A DNA stretch of 6,173 bases from JACJXF01 sp964404825 (GTDB lineage Bacteria > Bacteroidota > Bacteroidia > Bacteroidales > GCA-2748055). This document shows, piece by piece, positions 4,978-6,173 of this stretch (the stretch's first letter is position 1; each line of letters starts with the position of its first letter). Both the position numbers and the translations under genes were made by a program. The notes under the pieces are model-generated. The model had not been told where the DNA came from. It saw only the letters and a list, made by a program, of their open reading frames with translations, and searched no databases. The DNA is taken from contig CAYOLQ010000168.1 in assembly GCA_964404825.1 (NCBI GenBank), positions 1-6,173 on the forward strand, in the 5' to 3' direction.

Positions 4978-6135
4978 ATGGACCGCAATATCGTACATAT
5001 GGATCTCGATACGTTTTTCGTGTCGGTGGAGAGGCTTCGGAACAGCAAGCTGAAGGGTATTCCTGTGATCATCGGGGGTGGCTCCGACAGGGGTGTGGTT
5101 GCCAGCTGCAGTTATGAAGCCCGTTCGTTTGGGGTTCATTCGGCCATGCCTATGAAGCTGGCACGTAATCTCTGCAACGAAGCAGTGGTGATCCGTGGCG
5201 ATATGGAACTTTACAGCAAATACTCGGGAATGGTTACCGAAATCATTGCCGGGAGTGCCCCGGTGTATGAAAAAGCTTCGATTGATGAGCATTATATCGA
5301 TATTACAGGAATGGACCGTTTCTTTGGTTCACAGAAGTGGACACATGAACTCAGGCAGACGATTATTCGTGAAACCGGACTTCCAATTTCCTGCGGACTC
5401 TCGGTGAACAAAACAGTTTCGAAGATTGCCACCGGGGAAGCCAAGCCTAACGGGGAAATTGAAGTGGGAAGCAACCTGATAAAACCTTTCCTCGCCCCTC
5501 TTTCTATCCGCAAAATCCCAATGGTTGGTCAGCAGACTTACCATCTTTTACGCTCGATGGGAATAGTTACTATTGGCACTCTGAGCGATATACCGCAGGA
5601 GATGATGGAAAAGCTTCTTGGGAAAAACGGCATCGATATCTGGAAAAAAGCCAATGGCGTCGATCATACTCCCGTGGTGCAGTATTCGGAGCGGAAGTCG
5701 ATAAGCACCGAGCGCACGTTTGAGCAGGACAGCACCGACATAACGCGTATGCGGGAACTACTGGCGGTGATGGTTGAAAAACTTTGCTACGAACTGCGGG
5801 GCAAGCAGAGGCTTACATCCTGCATCACGGTAAAAATAAGGTATTCGAATTTCGATACTCACACCCTGCAGAAACGGATACCCTACACTTCTTTTGATCA
5901 TGTGCTTATCCCCATGGCCAAAGAACTTTTCGAAAGGATTTACCAGCGGCGCATGCTGATACGACTGGTTGGAGTTAAGTTCAGTCATCTGGTACAGGGA
6001 TCACAGCAACTCAACATGTTTGAGGATACACCCGAAATGGTTAATCTCTACCTGGCGGTTGACAGGATGCGGAACCGGTATGGGAAAGATGCGGTAGGAA
6101 GGGCCGTTGGGATGAAGGTAGAAGGTAGAATTTAG
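4978..6135 (+). CDS. dinB: DNA polymerase IV (Y-family translesion polymerase)
   Basis: This 385-residue polymerase copies past damaged bases with low fidelity. The palm opens with HMDLDTFFVSVE, giving the metal ligand Asp9 and the probable steric gate Phe14. SCSYEARSFGVHSAMP (43-58) is the fingers signature, and ASIDEHYIDIT (100-110) carries catalytic Asp103 and Glu104. CGLSVNKTVSKIATGEAKPN follows in the palm. A helix-hairpin-helix (IPMVGQQTYHLLRSMGIVTI, 180-199) and the little-finger domain (about 240-340) follow. QLNMF (344-348) is a good sliding-clamp-binding motif. The tail VDRMRNRYGKDAVGRAVG continues beyond it. The start places Asp9 close to Asp8 of E. coli DinB; the next ATG would remove the first strand. 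The last seven codons (K-V-E-G-R-I-stop) are encoded by heptamer array C. G+C is higher than nearby genes (5041-5100 is about 57% by count). No plus-strand promoter was identified. Confidence 0.96.
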   Translation: MDRNIVHMDLDTFFVSVERLRNSKLKGIPVIIGGGSDRGVVASCSYEARSFGVHSAMPMKLARNLCNEAVVIRGDMELYSKYSGMVTEIIAGSAPVYEKASIDEHYIDITGMDRFFGSQKWTHELRQTIIRETGLPISCGLSVNKTVSKIATGEAKPNGEIEVGSNLIKPFLAPLSIRKIPMVGQQTYHLLRSMGIVTIGTLSDIPQEMMEKLLGKNGIDIWKKANGVDHTPVVQYSERKSISTERTFEQDSTDITRMRELLAVMVEKLCYELRGKQRLTSCITVKIRYSNFDTHTLQKRIPYTSFDHVLIPMAKELFERIYQRRMLIRLVGVKFSHLVQGSQQLNMFEDTPEMVNLYLAVDRMRNRYGKDAVGRAVGMKVEGRI

Positions 6136-6173
6136 AAGGTAGAATTTAGAAGGTAGAATTTAGAATTAAGAAA
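6114..6173 (+). repeat. heptanucleotide array C, running through the dinB stop codon to the window edge
   Basis: Seven consecutive heptamers of the form GAANNTA run from 6114 to 6162 in the order GAAGGTA, GAAGGTA, GAATTTA, then GAAGGTA/GAATTTA twice. Bases 6121-6162 are three perfect copies of the 14-mer GAAGGTAGAATTTA. GAATTAA follows at 6163. The dinB stop codon TAG is at 6133-6135. Bases 6145-6169 equal 4356-4380 of array A. The array may continue past the window. Confidence 0.9.

Overview
The window looks like a chromosomal segment of a Bacteroidota bacterium, probably Bacteroidales or Marinilabiliales. The signs are an AT-leaning base composition, start codons without clear Shine-Dalgarno sequences, a promoter matching the Bacteroidota -33 TTTG / -7 TAnnTTTG consensus, a GH140-type (DUF4038) lipoprotein, and protein variants typical of the phylum (SRAP, LON-domain, XRE-S24 and DinB). 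Species cannot be named from the sequence.

Left part (1-1767, minus strand): two tandem GH140-like secreted glycoside hydrolases a few bases apart, the second cut by the window edge. They suggest a pectin-type (apiose-containing) glycan utilisation locus continuing to the left. A 302-bp intergenic region (1768-2069) follows, with an inverted repeat that can fold in two competing ways.

Middle (2070-4342): an SRAP-family DNA-protein crosslink protein (minus), a divergent LON-substrate-binding-domain protein (plus), then a convergent XRE-S24 repressor (minus) that keeps the Ala-Gly cleavage site and Ser/Lys dyad of LexA-type self-cleaving regulators.

Right part (4343-6173): a small four-helix-bundle (S23/IVS family) gene on the minus strand and a Y-family DNA polymerase IV gene (dinB) on the plus strand. 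SRAP, the LexA-like repressor and dinB together form a DNA-damage-response neighbourhood. The four-helix gene sits in the space between the divergent repressor and dinB genes. It is bounded by perfect 25-bp inverted repeats that end 6 bp from the repressor start and directly at the dinB ATG. These repeats belong to a heptanucleotide array family (units GAATTTA and GAAGGTA) that also runs through the end of dinB.

The most promising regulatory signal is at 4794-4862. A near-consensus promoter reads toward the four-helix gene and the repressor, and two 15-bp palindromes (GATTA-N5-TAATC), 23 bp apart, overlap or follow its expected start site. This is a good candidate operator for the LexA-like repressor or another dimeric regulator. 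It has not been tested, and no searches could be run.
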